NCBI RefSeq assembly: GCF_001512285.1
Contig: NZ_LNUV01000001.1
Coordinates: 1 to 64,000, forward strand
Length of the DNA stretch: 64,000 nucleotides
Origin: Arthrobacter sp. EpRS71
GTDB taxonomy: Bacteria > Actinomycetota > Actinomycetes > Actinomycetales > Micrococcaceae
Reading direction: 5' to 3'
Under the pieces are notes generated by a model, which worked only from the letters and a program-made list of their open reading frames with translations, had not been told where the DNA came from and searched no databases. Below, piece by piece: positions 8,153-17,120 of the stretch (positions are counted from its first letter, which is position 1; every line of letters begins with the position of its first letter). A program made the translations under genes and the position numbers.

Positions 8153-9169
8153 ATGACTCAACCCACCCCCCGGCCAAGGCCCAAAATCGACGATGTGGCC
8201 GCAGAAGCCGGCGTCTCGCGAGGTACGGTCTCGCGTGTTCTCAATGGGGGCCATTGGGTGAGCCCGTCTGCGCTGGCCGCCGTCAACGCGGCCATCAAGA
8301 AGACCGGTTACCGCGTCAACCCGCATGCACGGAACCTTGCCACCAACCGGGCCAACTCTGTGGCGTTCCTGCTCACGGAAACCCAGGAAAGGTTGTTCGA
8401 GGATCCCAACTTCGCAGTCCTCATGCGCGGGGCAGCTGATGCGTTGGCTGTCCATGACATCCCGTTGGTGTTGATCATGGCCGGAACGGATGACGAGCAA
8501 CGGCGTGCCACGGACTTCCTCACGGCAGGCCACGTTGATGGTGTCCTTCTCATTTCCTCGCATGGCAGCCGGAAGGGCATCATCGCGGACATCATTTCCG
8601 CCGGTGTCCCTGCCATTGCGTGTGGAGTCCCTTTGGGCTTCGAAAAGAAGATGGGTTACGTTGCGGCCGACGATTACGAGGGCGCCCGTGACGTTCTGCG
8701 ATACCTGCGCGACGGCGGTCGGCAGCGGATTGCCACCATCGCCGGACCCGTGGACACGTCGGGTGGCACGCGCCGCCTCGAAGCGTACCGTGACGATCAG
8801 GGCGCGGACATTGATGAAGGTCTTGTTGCCTACGGCGATTACAGCCGTGATAGCGGCGCCAGGGCCATGCGTGAACTCCTCAACCGAACCAAGAACATTG
8901 ACGCCGTTTTCGCAGCCAATGACCTCATGGCGCTCGGTGCCTTGGACGCCCTGCAGGAGGCGGGCCTGACAACTCCAGGTGACGTCGCCGTCGTCGGCTT
9001 CGATGACATCAAGCTTTCCCAGGAGGCGACCCCGCCGCTCACCACGGTCCGGCAGCCGTTTGATCGGATCAGCGAGGAAATGGTTCGTCTGCTCTTGGAT
9101 GTCATCAGTGGCAAGCGTCCGGCGGCCGTCACCATCCCCACGGAGCTGGTCATCCGCGAATCGGCCTGA
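8153..9169 (+). CDS. LacI-family transcriptional regulator
   Basis: This 338-residue regulator has an N-terminal helix-turn-helix (IDDVAAEAGVSRGTVSRVLN) and hinge, followed by a periplasmic-binding-protein-like effector domain ending with a typical PLTTVRQPFDRI segment. It follows the permease by 19 bp, so it is probably in the same operon. It is the obvious local regulator for the GH42 and ABC genes. The ATG at 8153 has AGGTAGG about eight bases upstream and is preferred over a TTG at 8147. Confidence 0.92.
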   Translation: MTQPTPRPRPKIDDVAAEAGVSRGTVSRVLNGGHWVSPSALAAVNAAIKKTGYRVNPHARNLATNRANSVAFLLTETQERLFEDPNFAVLMRGAADALAVHDIPLVLIMAGTDDEQRRATDFLTAGHVDGVLLISSHGSRKGIIADIISAGVPAIACGVPLGFEKKMGYVAADDYEGARDVLRYLRDGGRQRIATIAGPVDTSGGTRRLEAYRDDQGADIDEGLVAYGDYSRDSGARAMRELLNRTKNIDAVFAANDLMALGALDALQEAGLTTPGDVAVVGFDDIKLSQEATPPLTTVRQPFDRISEEMVRLLLDVISGKRPAAVTIPTELVIRESA

Positions 9170-9192
9170 CTGGTACCGCATAGGCTTGGATC

Positions 9193-10203
9193 ATGCTGAA
9201 CCTGGTCCTTGGTTTTCTCTTCGCGGGGCTGTTCCTTGCCTCGTTCCAGTCGGACCGGCGGCGGCTTCGCAACGGGGTTCTGTTGCTTGTAGCGGCGTGG
9301 TTTCTGCTGCAGGCCCTTTTGGATTTCCTCATTGACCTGAATCCGTGGTTTGAATGGCTGAACCTGCTGGTCTTGGTGGTGCCGGTGGTGAGCATCTTCG
9401 TGTTTGCGGGCTTCCTGATCGCCAACGGCGTGACCATGGTCCGCAGGGAGGGCCCGGGAATCACCAGCTTCCTGCCGGTCGCGGTGGGGCTCGCAGTGTT
9501 CCTCGCACCGGTGGTCGCGTTCCTTTTTGTGGTGAGCGGTCAGCCGGTCCTTACTGGTCTGGCGGCGTTGGCCTTCTTTCTGTGCGCCTATCTGGGGTGC
9601 GCGTTCGTGGTGTTCCTTGGGTATGCCTTGGTGTATTCCCGGATGCGTTTCAGTGCTAATCCCGCGGCCGTCATTGTTCTTGGTTCCGGGCTGATCGACG
9701 GCAACGTGCCGCCGTTGCTTGCCGCCCGCTTGAACAAGGCTTTGGAAATTTACGACGCCGGCAGCCCGGCCAAGCCGCTCTTGGTACCTACCGGGGGCCA
9801 GGGCCCGGATGAACCCCGGCCCGAGTCCACCGCCATGAAGGAGTACTTGGTGGCAAAGGGAGCGGCTGCCGCGGACGTGGTGGAAGAGAACCAGGCCACC
9901 ACCACCCGCGAAAACCTGGCCTACTCCGTGGCGCTGCTCGCTGACAAGGGAATCCAGGGACCGCTGCTGGTGTGCACCAACAACTACCACGTCCTGCGCG
10001 CGGCCCTCTTGTCGCGTCGGCAGAAGATCAACGCGGAGGTGGTGGGTGCTCCCACCGCCAGGTACTTCGTCCCCAGCGCATTCCTCCGGGAGTTCGTGGC
10101 CGTGATGAGGGACAACCGCCTGACCAACATTGTCCTTTGCCTGCCGATGTTCGGGATTGCCCTGCTCATCACGGTCGCACTGATGAACTCGCCTGTGGTG
10201 TAG
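9193..10203 (+). CDS. YdcF/SanA-family (DUF218) membrane protein
   Basis: In this 336-residue protein, the first half has about four to five hydrophobic segments. The second half is a DUF218 domain beginning AAVIVLGSGL with the family pattern of conserved polar residues (PTGGQG, STAMKEYL, TTRENLAYS, TNNYHVLRA). Members (ElyC, SanA, YdcF) are linked to envelope integrity and lipid-carrier metabolism, but the reaction is not settled. A short hydrophobic segment ends the protein. Its stop is 6 bp from that of the convergent GH3 gene. Confidence 0.8.
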   Translation: MLNLVLGFLFAGLFLASFQSDRRRLRNGVLLLVAAWFLLQALLDFLIDLNPWFEWLNLLVLVVPVVSIFVFAGFLIANGVTMVRREGPGITSFLPVAVGLAVFLAPVVAFLFVVSGQPVLTGLAALAFFLCAYLGCAFVVFLGYALVYSRMRFSANPAAVIVLGSGLIDGNVPPLLAARLNKALEIYDAGSPAKPLLVPTGGQGPDEPRPESTAMKEYLVAKGAAAADVVEENQATTTRENLAYSVALLADKGIQGPLLVCTNNYHVLRAALLSRRQKINAEVVGAPTARYFVPSAFLREFVAVMRDNRLTNIVLCLPMFGIALLITVALMNSPVV

Positions 10204-10208
10204 CTCTC

Positions 10209-12254
10209 CTAGGACTTGGGGAGCCCTGTGGTGAAGGTTTGCGTCCACTCGGTAACGGAACCGCCGGTGAAGACGTACCCCGGCCGTCGTTCCGCTGTGA
10301 CGGTCACAGTGCCGGAGGGCTTCCTGTAGCTTCCGGCGGCGATTTCCTTGCCGTCGATCACGTACGCAACACCCGGGACGGAGGGGATGGTGTAGCTGTC
10401 CTGTCCATGACCCGGGCGGTCCGTGAAGGTGACTGGGACCGGCGTCGTGGTTTGGTAACTCAGCCCGAAGCCCAACGGCAGGAGGACACCGCTGGCATCG
10501 GCCTTGGGAACGTTGACCGGCAGCTTGCCGCTCGGGTTGACCACACCCGAGATGGCACGGACAGCACCGTGGAAGTTGACCTCTTTGACTCCATAGCTGT
10601 TGAGTACGGCGTCGGCGCCAGGGAAGACGTTGATGTCGTAGGGGTTGCGGGTTGCCACAACAATGACCGGTGTTCCGGTGGCGGCGAGTTCGGCAACCAT
10701 CTGTTGCTGCGCAGCATTGCTGGTGGCGTTGTAGGAAGCGAAGACAACGGCGTCGACGTTGCCGGCGGCAGCCACCGCACGTGCGCGGTACGCCGCGGAC
10801 GGTGAGGCCCCATCCTCGTAGTCTTCAATGACCGTGAATCCCTGGTCCTTCAGCAGTGGACCTGCGAGTTCCGGCCACGCTGAACCGGCGCCAACCATGA
10901 GCACTGAGCTGCCCGAAGCGAGCGGCAACACCCCGTTCTCATTGCGCACCAAGGTGACGGCGCGGTCTGAGATCAGCTTGGCCGTGGCGAGGTTTCCTGC
11001 GCTTCCCACCACGATGTCCACCGCGGCGGGGTCAGCCAGCGGCTGTTCGAAGACCCCACGCTTGACCTTCCACTCAAGGATCCGTCGGACGGACTCATCC
11101 AGGCGGGTCTCGGCGATTTCGCCGGACTCGACGGCGGCGCGAACCCCAGCGAACGATGCGTCAACATCCGGGGAGTTGAGGAGAATGTCAGAGCCCGCTT
11201 GGATTGCCTTGACGGCGATTTCCTCCTGGGGCCATTCGGCAGCCATCGCGGCCATGTCCAAGGCATCGGTTGTCACCAAACCCTTGAAGCCCATCTCATC
11301 ACGGAGCAAACCGGTGAGTACCTTGTGGGAAAGGGTGCCGGGCATTTCCGCGTCGATGGCCTCCACAATGATGTGGGCCGTCATGACCATGTCCACGCCG
11401 CCGTCGATGGCGGCCTTGAATGGCTTCAGGTGCTCATTGAGGGTCGCGCGATCGTAGGTGACTGTGGGGAGACCGTAATGGGAGTCCACTGAGGTATCGC
11501 CGTGGCCGGGGAAGTGCTTGGCGGCCGCGCCGACGTTGTGGGCTTGAATGCCTTCGATCTGGGCAACACCGAGGGCACTGACCAGCGCCGGGTCCTCGCC
11601 CATGGAGCGGATTCCGATGACCGGGTTGTCCGGGTTGGAGTTCAGGTCCAGGACCGGCGCAAAGTCAACGTTGATACCCATGGCACGCATTTCGGAGCCC
11701 AGGATTTCACCTTGTGCCTTGGCCAGTCCCGCATCTGCTGTGGCACCAAGGGCCATGTTGCCTGGGAGCACAGTGGCGGGCGGTCCGATGCGGGCAACCA
11801 GGCCACCTTCCTGATCGATGGTGACAGCTAGTGGAATGCCGGTCCCGTCCTCCCGCATGGCCGTTTGTTGCAGGCCGTTGGAAAGGCCCGCAACCTGCTG
11901 AGGGTTGTTGGTGTTGCCGGACCACGCAAAGTAGAGAACGCCACCAAGGTTGTACTTCTCCACGACCTCGGCGGGCGTGTTGACGCCGTACCGTTCTTGA
12001 TTCTTCGCCGCCATGGAGGCGTCGTCCGCCGACGAGCCGTAGACGTGAGTCCACGTCATCTGGCCGATCTTTTCGTCCAGCGTCATGCCGGCAATCATCG
12101 CCTCGATGTCCGGCGAGGCGGAGGCCGTCGTCGTACTTCCCGCGGTGGTGGGCGGGGCTGCGACTGCCGTTCCACCCGCGGTGATGACCCCCGCGCCCGT
12201 CATGAGCAGCGCCGTGGCGGCCGCCGTCATGAGTGAAGTTCGTTTTCTTTGCAT
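10209..12254 (-). CDS. nagZ: Secreted GH3 beta-N-acetylglucosaminidase, NagZ-like
   Basis: This 681-residue protein has a signal peptide ending around residue 32 (AVAAPP). It shows the NagZ signature KHFPGHGDT (246-254) with the catalytic Asp253/His259 pair, and the nucleophile Asp330 in VTTDALDM. A second GH3 C-terminal domain follows, as in the two-domain Bacillus enzyme. Such exported enzymes remove GlcNAc from cell-wall fragments outside the cell. It lies 56 bp downstream of a NamZ-like gene, and the two enzymes act in series on GlcNAc-MurNAc chains. Confidence 0.88.
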   Translation of the reverse strand: MQRKRTSLMTAAATALLMTGAGVITAGGTAVAAPPTTAGSTTTASASPDIEAMIAGMTLDEKIGQMTWTHVYGSSADDASMAAKNQERYGVNTPAEVVEKYNLGGVLYFAWSGNTNNPQQVAGLSNGLQQTAMREDGTGIPLAVTIDQEGGLVARIGPPATVLPGNMALGATADAGLAKAQGEILGSEMRAMGINVDFAPVLDLNSNPDNPVIGIRSMGEDPALVSALGVAQIEGIQAHNVGAAAKHFPGHGDTSVDSHYGLPTVTYDRATLNEHLKPFKAAIDGGVDMVMTAHIIVEAIDAEMPGTLSHKVLTGLLRDEMGFKGLVTTDALDMAAMAAEWPQEEIAVKAIQAGSDILLNSPDVDASFAGVRAAVESGEIAETRLDESVRRILEWKVKRGVFEQPLADPAAVDIVVGSAGNLATAKLISDRAVTLVRNENGVLPLASGSSVLMVGAGSAWPELAGPLLKDQGFTVIEDYEDGASPSAAYRARAVAAAGNVDAVVFASYNATSNAAQQQMVAELAATGTPVIVVATRNPYDINVFPGADAVLNSYGVKEVNFHGAVRAISGVVNPSGKLPVNVPKADASGVLLPLGFGLSYQTTTPVPVTFTDRPGHGQDSYTIPSVPGVAYVIDGKEIAAGSYRKPSGTVTVTAERRPGYVFTGGSVTEWTQTFTTGLPKS

Positions 12255-12310
12255 GTGAATCCCAATCCCGTCGTCCTTGTTGTGGTTGAGGTTTGCGTTT
12301 GTTTGCGCGA

Positions 12311-13600
12311 CTAGCGCTTGCCGTTGTAGAGGAGGTACCCGCGGGTGTCGCGCACGAACTGGTCCAGCTCGGACCGCCAGCTGTCCATGATGGTCCCGGC
12401 GTCAGCACCGGCGTCGAGCTGTTGGGCAAAGCGGGCCGAGCCGCTCAGCAGGCCCATCCAGCGGCCGGCGTCGCCTCGCCACCCGAAGCCGGGGTAGAGG
12501 CGCTTGGCTTCGACCAACATGTGGGTACCCACTTCCAGGGCTTCGACGCGGGTGGGATCGGTGATGTGAACCTGCACGCCCCCACAAATGAGGCCTTGGT
12601 TTTTGGAAAGTGTTGGCTGGAAATACGCCTCACGGAACGTGACGCCCGCAAGGCCCTTGCTGTTCAGTGCCTCGGCCCAGCGGTAGTCCACGTAGGGCGC
12701 GCCGATGAGCTCGAAGGGCCTGGTTGTGCCGCGCCCCTCGGACATGTTGGTGGCCTCGAACAGTGCAGTGCCGGGGTACAGGGTGGCGGTTTCGGGTGTG
12801 GGCATGTTGGGGCTTGGCAGGATCCACGCTGCCCGGTTGTCCGGTCCGGTCATTTCGCGCCGCCATCCCTGGACCTCCACCACGTGAAGGTCTTGGATGG
12901 GGGTAAGGCCGGCGGCGGGAAGATGAACCGCGTTGAAGTATGTGGCGAGCTCGCCCACGGTCATCCCATGCTGGAGCGCAATGCCCAGCTGGCCAACGCC
13001 GGACTCGTACCCCTTCTGCAGCACCGGTCCGCGGGCCTGGCCGCCGATGGGGTTGGGGCGGTCCAGGACAACAAACGTGGCTCCGGTTTGCGACGCCGCC
13101 TGCATGGCACCCCACATGGTCCAGATGTAGGTGTAAAAGCGGGCCCCCACATCCTGGATGTCGAAGCAGACGGTGTCCACGCCGGAGCTTTCAAAGAACC
13201 GCACGTAATCGGCAACCCCGGCACCGTAGGAGTCGTAGACCGTGATACCGGTCCGCGGATCCACGGACGTTCCTTCGCTGGCGCCGTCCTGCGCGGTCCC
13301 CCGGAAGCCATGCTCGGGCCCAAAAACTGCCCTGACGTCCACGCCTTTGGCCGCCATGTCATCCACGATCGAGCGGAAGTTTGCCAGGACGCCGGTGGGA
13401 TTGGTGATGATGCCTACCTTGCGCCCCGCGAAGATGCTCCAGTTAGTGGCGGCGGCTACATCGGCACCGTTGACAAGTACTCCCGGTTTTCCCGGCCGGT
13501 TCTGGTTGGTGGCGGTTGCGCTGGGAGCAAAAGGCGCGACGACGGCGGCAGCTGCCGCCAGCCCCGATGCATGAAGAAGTTTTCTACGATCCAGTGCCAT
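12311..13600 (-). CDS. namZ: Exo-beta-N-acetylmuramidase NamZ-like (DUF1343)
   Basis: A 429-residue DUF1343 protein. Bacillus NamZ of this family removes MurNAc from peptidoglycan chain ends. Visible family blocks include GIITNPTG, FGPEHGFRG and YEATNMSEGRGTT-like LFEATNMSEGRGTTRPFE. The N terminus (DRRKLLHASGLAAAAA) has a twin-arginine pair before a hydrophobic stretch, so Tat export is plausible. ATG at 13600 follows GAAAGG. It leads the namZ-nagZ operon and is divergent from an RpiR regulator, like the Bacillus cluster; murQ and a MurNAc PTS are absent here. Confidence 0.85.
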   Translation of the reverse strand: MALDRRKLLHASGLAAAAAVVAPFAPSATATNQNRPGKPGVLVNGADVAAATNWSIFAGRKVGIITNPTGVLANFRSIVDDMAAKGVDVRAVFGPEHGFRGTAQDGASEGTSVDPRTGITVYDSYGAGVADYVRFFESSGVDTVCFDIQDVGARFYTYIWTMWGAMQAASQTGATFVVLDRPNPIGGQARGPVLQKGYESGVGQLGIALQHGMTVGELATYFNAVHLPAAGLTPIQDLHVVEVQGWRREMTGPDNRAAWILPSPNMPTPETATLYPGTALFEATNMSEGRGTTRPFELIGAPYVDYRWAEALNSKGLAGVTFREAYFQPTLSKNQGLICGGVQVHITDPTRVEALEVGTHMLVEAKRLYPGFGWRGDAGRWMGLLSGSARFAQQLDAGADAGTIMDSWRSELDQFVRDTRGYLLYNGKR

Positions 13601-13740
13601 GAAGGAGCCTTTCGAGGGGAGCGAGTAGCATGACAAGTTTTGTGATTTTCCTTACACCGACCGTATTCGCTTGCCCGCACTGCGTCAATGACTTACCTTC
13701 CGAGCGACGCTTGTGTAACTTAATGACAAGGCCCTGGCGG

Positions 13741-13795
13741 TGTCGTGGATCGGGTTCTGTGTCGTAGATCGTGTTCGGTACCTTGGATTGGGTTC
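13741..13795 (+). repeat. Three imperfect direct repeats with 19-bp period upstream of the RpiR gene
   Basis: TGTCGTGGATCGGGTTC (13741-13757), TGTCGTAGATCGTGTTC (13760-13776) and TACCTTGGATTGGGTTC (13779-13795) start exactly 19 bp apart. They sit between divergent namZ and the RpiR gene, 20 bp before the latter's start codon. Regular, near two-turn spacing suggests a regulator binding array, but no binding is shown. Confidence 0.65.
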
Positions 13796-13814
13796 GAAGC
13801 ACCGAAAGGAAACC

Positions 13815-14726
13815 ATGGTGGAAGCGCCGGGGAATGCGCAGTTGTCCCGCACCGTTTTGGTGCGGATACGTTCTGCCCTGCCGGCGTTGCGCCCCTCGGA
13901 ACGGGCCGTGGCCGAGCTGGTCCTCTCGGACCCATCGCGGGCTGCCACCATGTCCATCGGGGACCTGGCCGAGGAATGCGGGACGTCCACTACGTCAGTA
14001 GTGCGTTTCTACAAAAAGGTGGGCTACGGCAGCTACTCCGATCTTCGCTTGGACCTTGCCCGTGAAACTGCTCGCGAGAGTGTGGCCCATGGCGTACCGG
14101 CGGAGGTCTACGAGGACATCAACACCGCAGACTCATTGCAGGACATCGTCTCCAAAATTGCGTTCAACGAAACAATGTCCATCGCCGATACCGCGCAAGT
14201 GTTGGACGTGGACCAGCTGGCCAGGGCGGTGAGAGCAGTGTCCAGTTCCCGGAAGATCGACATCTTCGGTGTGGGAGCGGGCGGTTTGGTGGGCCAGGAC
14301 ATGCAGCAGAAATTGCACCGCATAGGACTCACCTCCTTCAATTGGGGGGATCCGCATGCCGCCTTGGCTTCCGCGGCCCTTCTGGATGCCGACGGTGTTG
14401 CTGTAGCCATCTCGCACTCGGGAGCCACGCTGGACACTATCGATTTCCTGAAGGCGGGCAAGGCGGCGGGAGCCGTCACCATAGCCATCACCAACCATGC
14501 TGATTCGCCACTGGGCAGGGCGGCCGACATCGTGCTGAGCACGGCCGCCCGCGAGACTCCTTTCCGCCCGGGTGCCATGGGTAGCCGGATAGCGCAGATG
14601 ATGATCGTCGATTGCCTCTTCGTGGGGGTCGCCCAGCACTCCTACGACGCATCAATTGCTGCACTCCAGAAGACGCACGCAGCTGTGCGGGGCAGGAAGC
14701 TGCCGCGAGCGAACCCGTCGGCGTAG
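13815..14726 (+). CDS. MurR/RpiR-family transcriptional regulator
   Basis: This 303-residue regulator has an N-terminal HTH_6 domain (MSIGDLAEECGTSTTSVVRF) and a C-terminal SIS sugar-phosphate-binding domain (IFGVGAGGLVGQDMQQKL and AISHSGATLDTIDFLKAG). The family senses phosphosugars; MurR senses MurNAc-6-phosphate. Divergent from namZ-nagZ, so it is likely their regulator. ATG at 13815 has GAAAGGA just upstream. Confidence 0.85.
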   Translation: MVEAPGNAQLSRTVLVRIRSALPALRPSERAVAELVLSDPSRAATMSIGDLAEECGTSTTSVVRFYKKVGYGSYSDLRLDLARETARESVAHGVPAEVYEDINTADSLQDIVSKIAFNETMSIADTAQVLDVDQLARAVRAVSSSRKIDIFGVGAGGLVGQDMQQKLHRIGLTSFNWGDPHAALASAALLDADGVAVAISHSGATLDTIDFLKAGKAAGAVTIAITNHADSPLGRAADIVLSTAARETPFRPGAMGSRIAQMMIVDCLFVGVAQHSYDASIAALQKTHAAVRGRKLPRANPSA

Positions 14727-14775
14727 CAGCCCGATATGACAACCCGGGATAGTGCGCCCGGGGTAGGGTCGGTCC

Positions 14776-15330
14776 ATGTTTACCCTCGTCGCTCCTCATA
14801 CCTCCTACCATCAGTCCTTCCTCGAGTCTCACCGTGAGTGGGCCGGGGCCCATCAGGACGGTGCCGCCGTCTTCATGGCGGACGACGTCACCACCCCCGA
14901 GGGATTTGAGGAATGGGTTGCCAGGCTGCTGGACGCTGAAAACACCCCGGAGAAGGACGGCATGGTTCCGTGTACTTTTCGCTGGATCACGGAGGACTCG
15001 CGCTATGTAGGCTCCATCGCCTTCCGTCATCACCTCACCCCGGCCCTTTTGAACTCCGGCGGACACATCGGCTACGGAATTCGGCCGTCCGATCGTGGAA
15101 GGGGAGCGGCAACTTGGGCTCTCCGTGAGATGTGCAGCCTTGTGGCTGCGCGGGGGGAGTTGGATCGCGTTCTCCTGACGTGTGATGACCACAATGCGGC
15201 ATCGGCTAAGACCATAGAGCGTTGTGGTGGGCTGCTTGAGGATGTGCGCACGGACGAGGATGGGGACCTTTTCCGCCGTTACTGGATTGACGTTCGGGCA
15301 GCCGCCCTCCGGACAGCCCGCGCAGATTAG
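14776..15330 (+). CDS. GNAT-family N-acetyltransferase
   Basis: This 184-residue protein has the acetyl-CoA-binding segment GYGIRPSDRGRGAATWAL (motif A, R-x-x-G-x-G/A type). The later segment DDHNAASAKTIERCGG is typical of RimJ/RimL-like members that acetylate small molecules or protein N termini. The acceptor cannot be told. It starts 49 bp after the RpiR gene. Confidence 0.8.
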   Translation: MFTLVAPHTSYHQSFLESHREWAGAHQDGAAVFMADDVTTPEGFEEWVARLLDAENTPEKDGMVPCTFRWITEDSRYVGSIAFRHHLTPALLNSGGHIGYGIRPSDRGRGAATWALREMCSLVAARGELDRVLLTCDDHNAASAKTIERCGGLLEDVRTDEDGDLFRRYWIDVRAAALRTARAD

Positions 15331-15418
15331 CTTTGTCACCCCAGGGTTGACACTTCTACGAAATCGCCAGAGCGGGTCTTCGCCCGCCGTACATCGAGCA
15401 GGTCCCGTGGAGGGCGTC

Positions 15419-15694
15419 ATGAATCCCATCGAAGAAAAGGTCCACTTACCGGACCCGGAAACCCAGTTCCTTGTCCATCCCCTGGACCTTCCAGGAGCCC
15501 GCAAGGAATTCCTGACGGGCTGGTGGCTGGGAATCGTTGCCACCCCGCAGTTTTACACGGCACTTTTGGCGTTTTTCTGGGCGGTCAGCAACAACTACGT
15601 CACGCCCATTTTGGTCCCCCTGGTGTTGGTGGTGATTGCGGGATGGATCAGCTCCACGCTCACCCGTGGCGATTGTTGTGATCATGGCCGGTGA
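15419..15694 (+). CDS. Small membrane protein, possibly the 5' part of a frameshifted gene
   Basis: A 91-residue frame with GGAGG upstream of the ATG at 15419. It has one or two hydrophobic segments (about residues 40-58 and 62-80) and then a Cys-rich tail with no hydrophobic character (GDCCDHGR). That tail looks out of frame, because the +1 frame across the same bases continues as a hydrophobic segment. I do not recognise a family. Confidence 0.5.
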   Translation: MNPIEEKVHLPDPETQFLVHPLDLPGARKEFLTGWWLGIVATPQFYTALLAFFWAVSNNYVTPILVPLVLVVIAGWISSTLTRGDCCDHGR

Positions 15695-15914
15695 ATTGGT
15701 GGTCAAAGTGGTGCGGTACCGGTCCATGGAGGTGGCTTCTGACGCCATCGGCCTGATTGTTGTGGCCGGTGCGGTTGGACTCGGGTTCGGAATACTCCCC
15801 GCCGGCCGTGAACTCGCGCCCCTGGACCTGCTGCCCGGCGCCGCAATACTTCTGGGCGTCTGGTTGAGCTGGCTGATCTTCAGGCAGGTGGAGGCCCGCC
15901 GCACCCACGGCTAG
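15684..15914 (+). CDS. Small membrane protein, possibly the 3' part of the same frameshifted gene
   Basis: 76 residues from the first ATG, with two hydrophobic segments (around IGLIVVAGAVGLGFGIL and AAILLGVWLSWLIF). It overlaps the upstream frame by 11 bp and has no ribosome site. The open frame extends upstream through PVAIVVIMAGELV, which would join naturally to the upstream protein. Either a coupled overlapping gene or the end of one about 165-residue protein split by a +1 shift near 15650-15665. Confidence 0.45.
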   Translation: MAGELVVKVVRYRSMEVASDAIGLIVVAGAVGLGFGILPAGRELAPLDLLPGAAILLGVWLSWLIFRQVEARRTHG

Positions 15915-16026
15915 CCGGTCGGGTACCCGTTCACGTTCCCGTCACCAAGCACTGTTAGGCTGCCGCGCACTACCCGTAGACGGCGGACACCGCAGGCCGC
16001 GCACACCCACAGACCAGGAGCACCGC

Positions 16027-16971
16027 ATGACGGAGGCAAGCCCATCGAGCCCAACAGGCACATCACTGGACGATTGGTGGGTCAGGGACAACCTGCGCGA
16101 AACCATCGACCACTTGGTGGAGTTGGGCTACACCATCAGCGGCGGGCAAGGCGAGGACCCGGACCTGATCGATCCCGGCGGATCAGCGGTGGAAACGTGG
16201 AACGAGGATTATCCCTACGAACAGCGGATGACCCGCGACGAGTACGAAATTGAGAAGTACCGCCTGCAGATCGAGCTCTTGAAATTCCAGTACTGGGGTC
16301 AGGACCTGGGGCTCAAGCATGTGATTGTTTTCGAGGGACGCGACGCCGCCGGTAAAGGAGGCACCATCAAACGCTTCAATGAGCACTTGGATCCACGCTC
16401 TGCCCGAACCGTGGCACTGGCCAAACCCTCGGATCGCGAGCAAGGCCAGTGGTACTTCCAGCGCTACATCCAGCACCTTCCCACCGCAGGCGAGATCGTC
16501 ATGTTCGACCGCTCCTGGTACAACCGCGCCAACGTGGAACGCGTCATGGGATTCTGCTCTGACGATGAGTACGACACCTTCATGGGCCAGGCCCCAGTCT
16601 TCGAAAAGATGCTGGTGGATGCAGGAATCCACGTCACCAAGTTCTGGTTCTCCGTGACCCGGCAGGAGCAGCGAACCCGCTTCGCCATCCGGCAGATCGA
16701 CCCCGTCCGCCGCTGGAAACTCTCGCCCATGGACCTGGCCTCGCTTGATCGCTGGGACGACTACACGGATGCCAAGGAGCGGACGTTCCTGCACACGGAC
16801 TCGGATCACGCCCCGTGGATCACTATCAAATCCAACGACAAGAAGCGCGCCCGCATCAACGCCATGCGCCACTTCCTCAACCAGTTCGACTACGAGGACA
16901 AGGACCATTCGGTGGTCTACGACGCCGATCCGCTCATCCTCCGCCGCGGCCGCGACGCCGTAGGCGACTAA
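16027..16971 (+). CDS. ppk2: Polyphosphate kinase 2
   Basis: This 314-residue cytoplasmic protein has Walker A GRDAAGKGG (104-112), a lid region with conserved Arg residues and Walker B MFDRSWYNR. This is the one-domain PPK2 pattern. PPK2 enzymes use polyphosphate to phosphorylate ADP or GDP (class I) or AMP (classes II/III); the N-terminal extension and DRSWYNR motif fit class I, but class cannot be fixed by eye. ATG preceded by AGGAGC. A strong stem-loop follows. Confidence 0.92.
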   Translation: MTEASPSSPTGTSLDDWWVRDNLRETIDHLVELGYTISGGQGEDPDLIDPGGSAVETWNEDYPYEQRMTRDEYEIEKYRLQIELLKFQYWGQDLGLKHVIVFEGRDAAGKGGTIKRFNEHLDPRSARTVALAKPSDREQGQWYFQRYIQHLPTAGEIVMFDRSWYNRANVERVMGFCSDDEYDTFMGQAPVFEKMLVDAGIHVTKFWFSVTRQEQRTRFAIRQIDPVRRWKLSPMDLASLDRWDDYTDAKERTFLHTDSDHAPWITIKSNDKKRARINAMRHFLNQFDYEDKDHSVVYDADPLILRRGRDAVGD

Positions 16972-16989
16972 CCCTCAGCGATTGACGCC

Positions 16990-17034
16990 AAAGCTCGACG
17001 TCGGCACTCACCGTGAGCGCCGACGTCGAGCTTT
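16990..17034. repeat. Palindromic repeat, family A copy 1; likely terminator after ppk2
   Basis: Perfect 16-bp arms AAAGCTCGACGTCGGC (16990-17005) and GCCGACGTCGAGCTTT (17019-17034). The 13-base loop itself contains CTCAC and GTGAG, so nearly the whole 45 bp folds. A-rich left and T-rich right ends fit a bidirectional terminator. Its core recurs at 18360 and, degenerate, at 24300. Confidence 0.8.
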
Positions 17035-17120
17035 CCGTGTCTTTTCTGGAAGTTGGTGACATTTTCCTGCTTGCCGGACATTAACTGGTTATGAGGGTGC
17101 GAACGGAGCAGGGGGATCGA

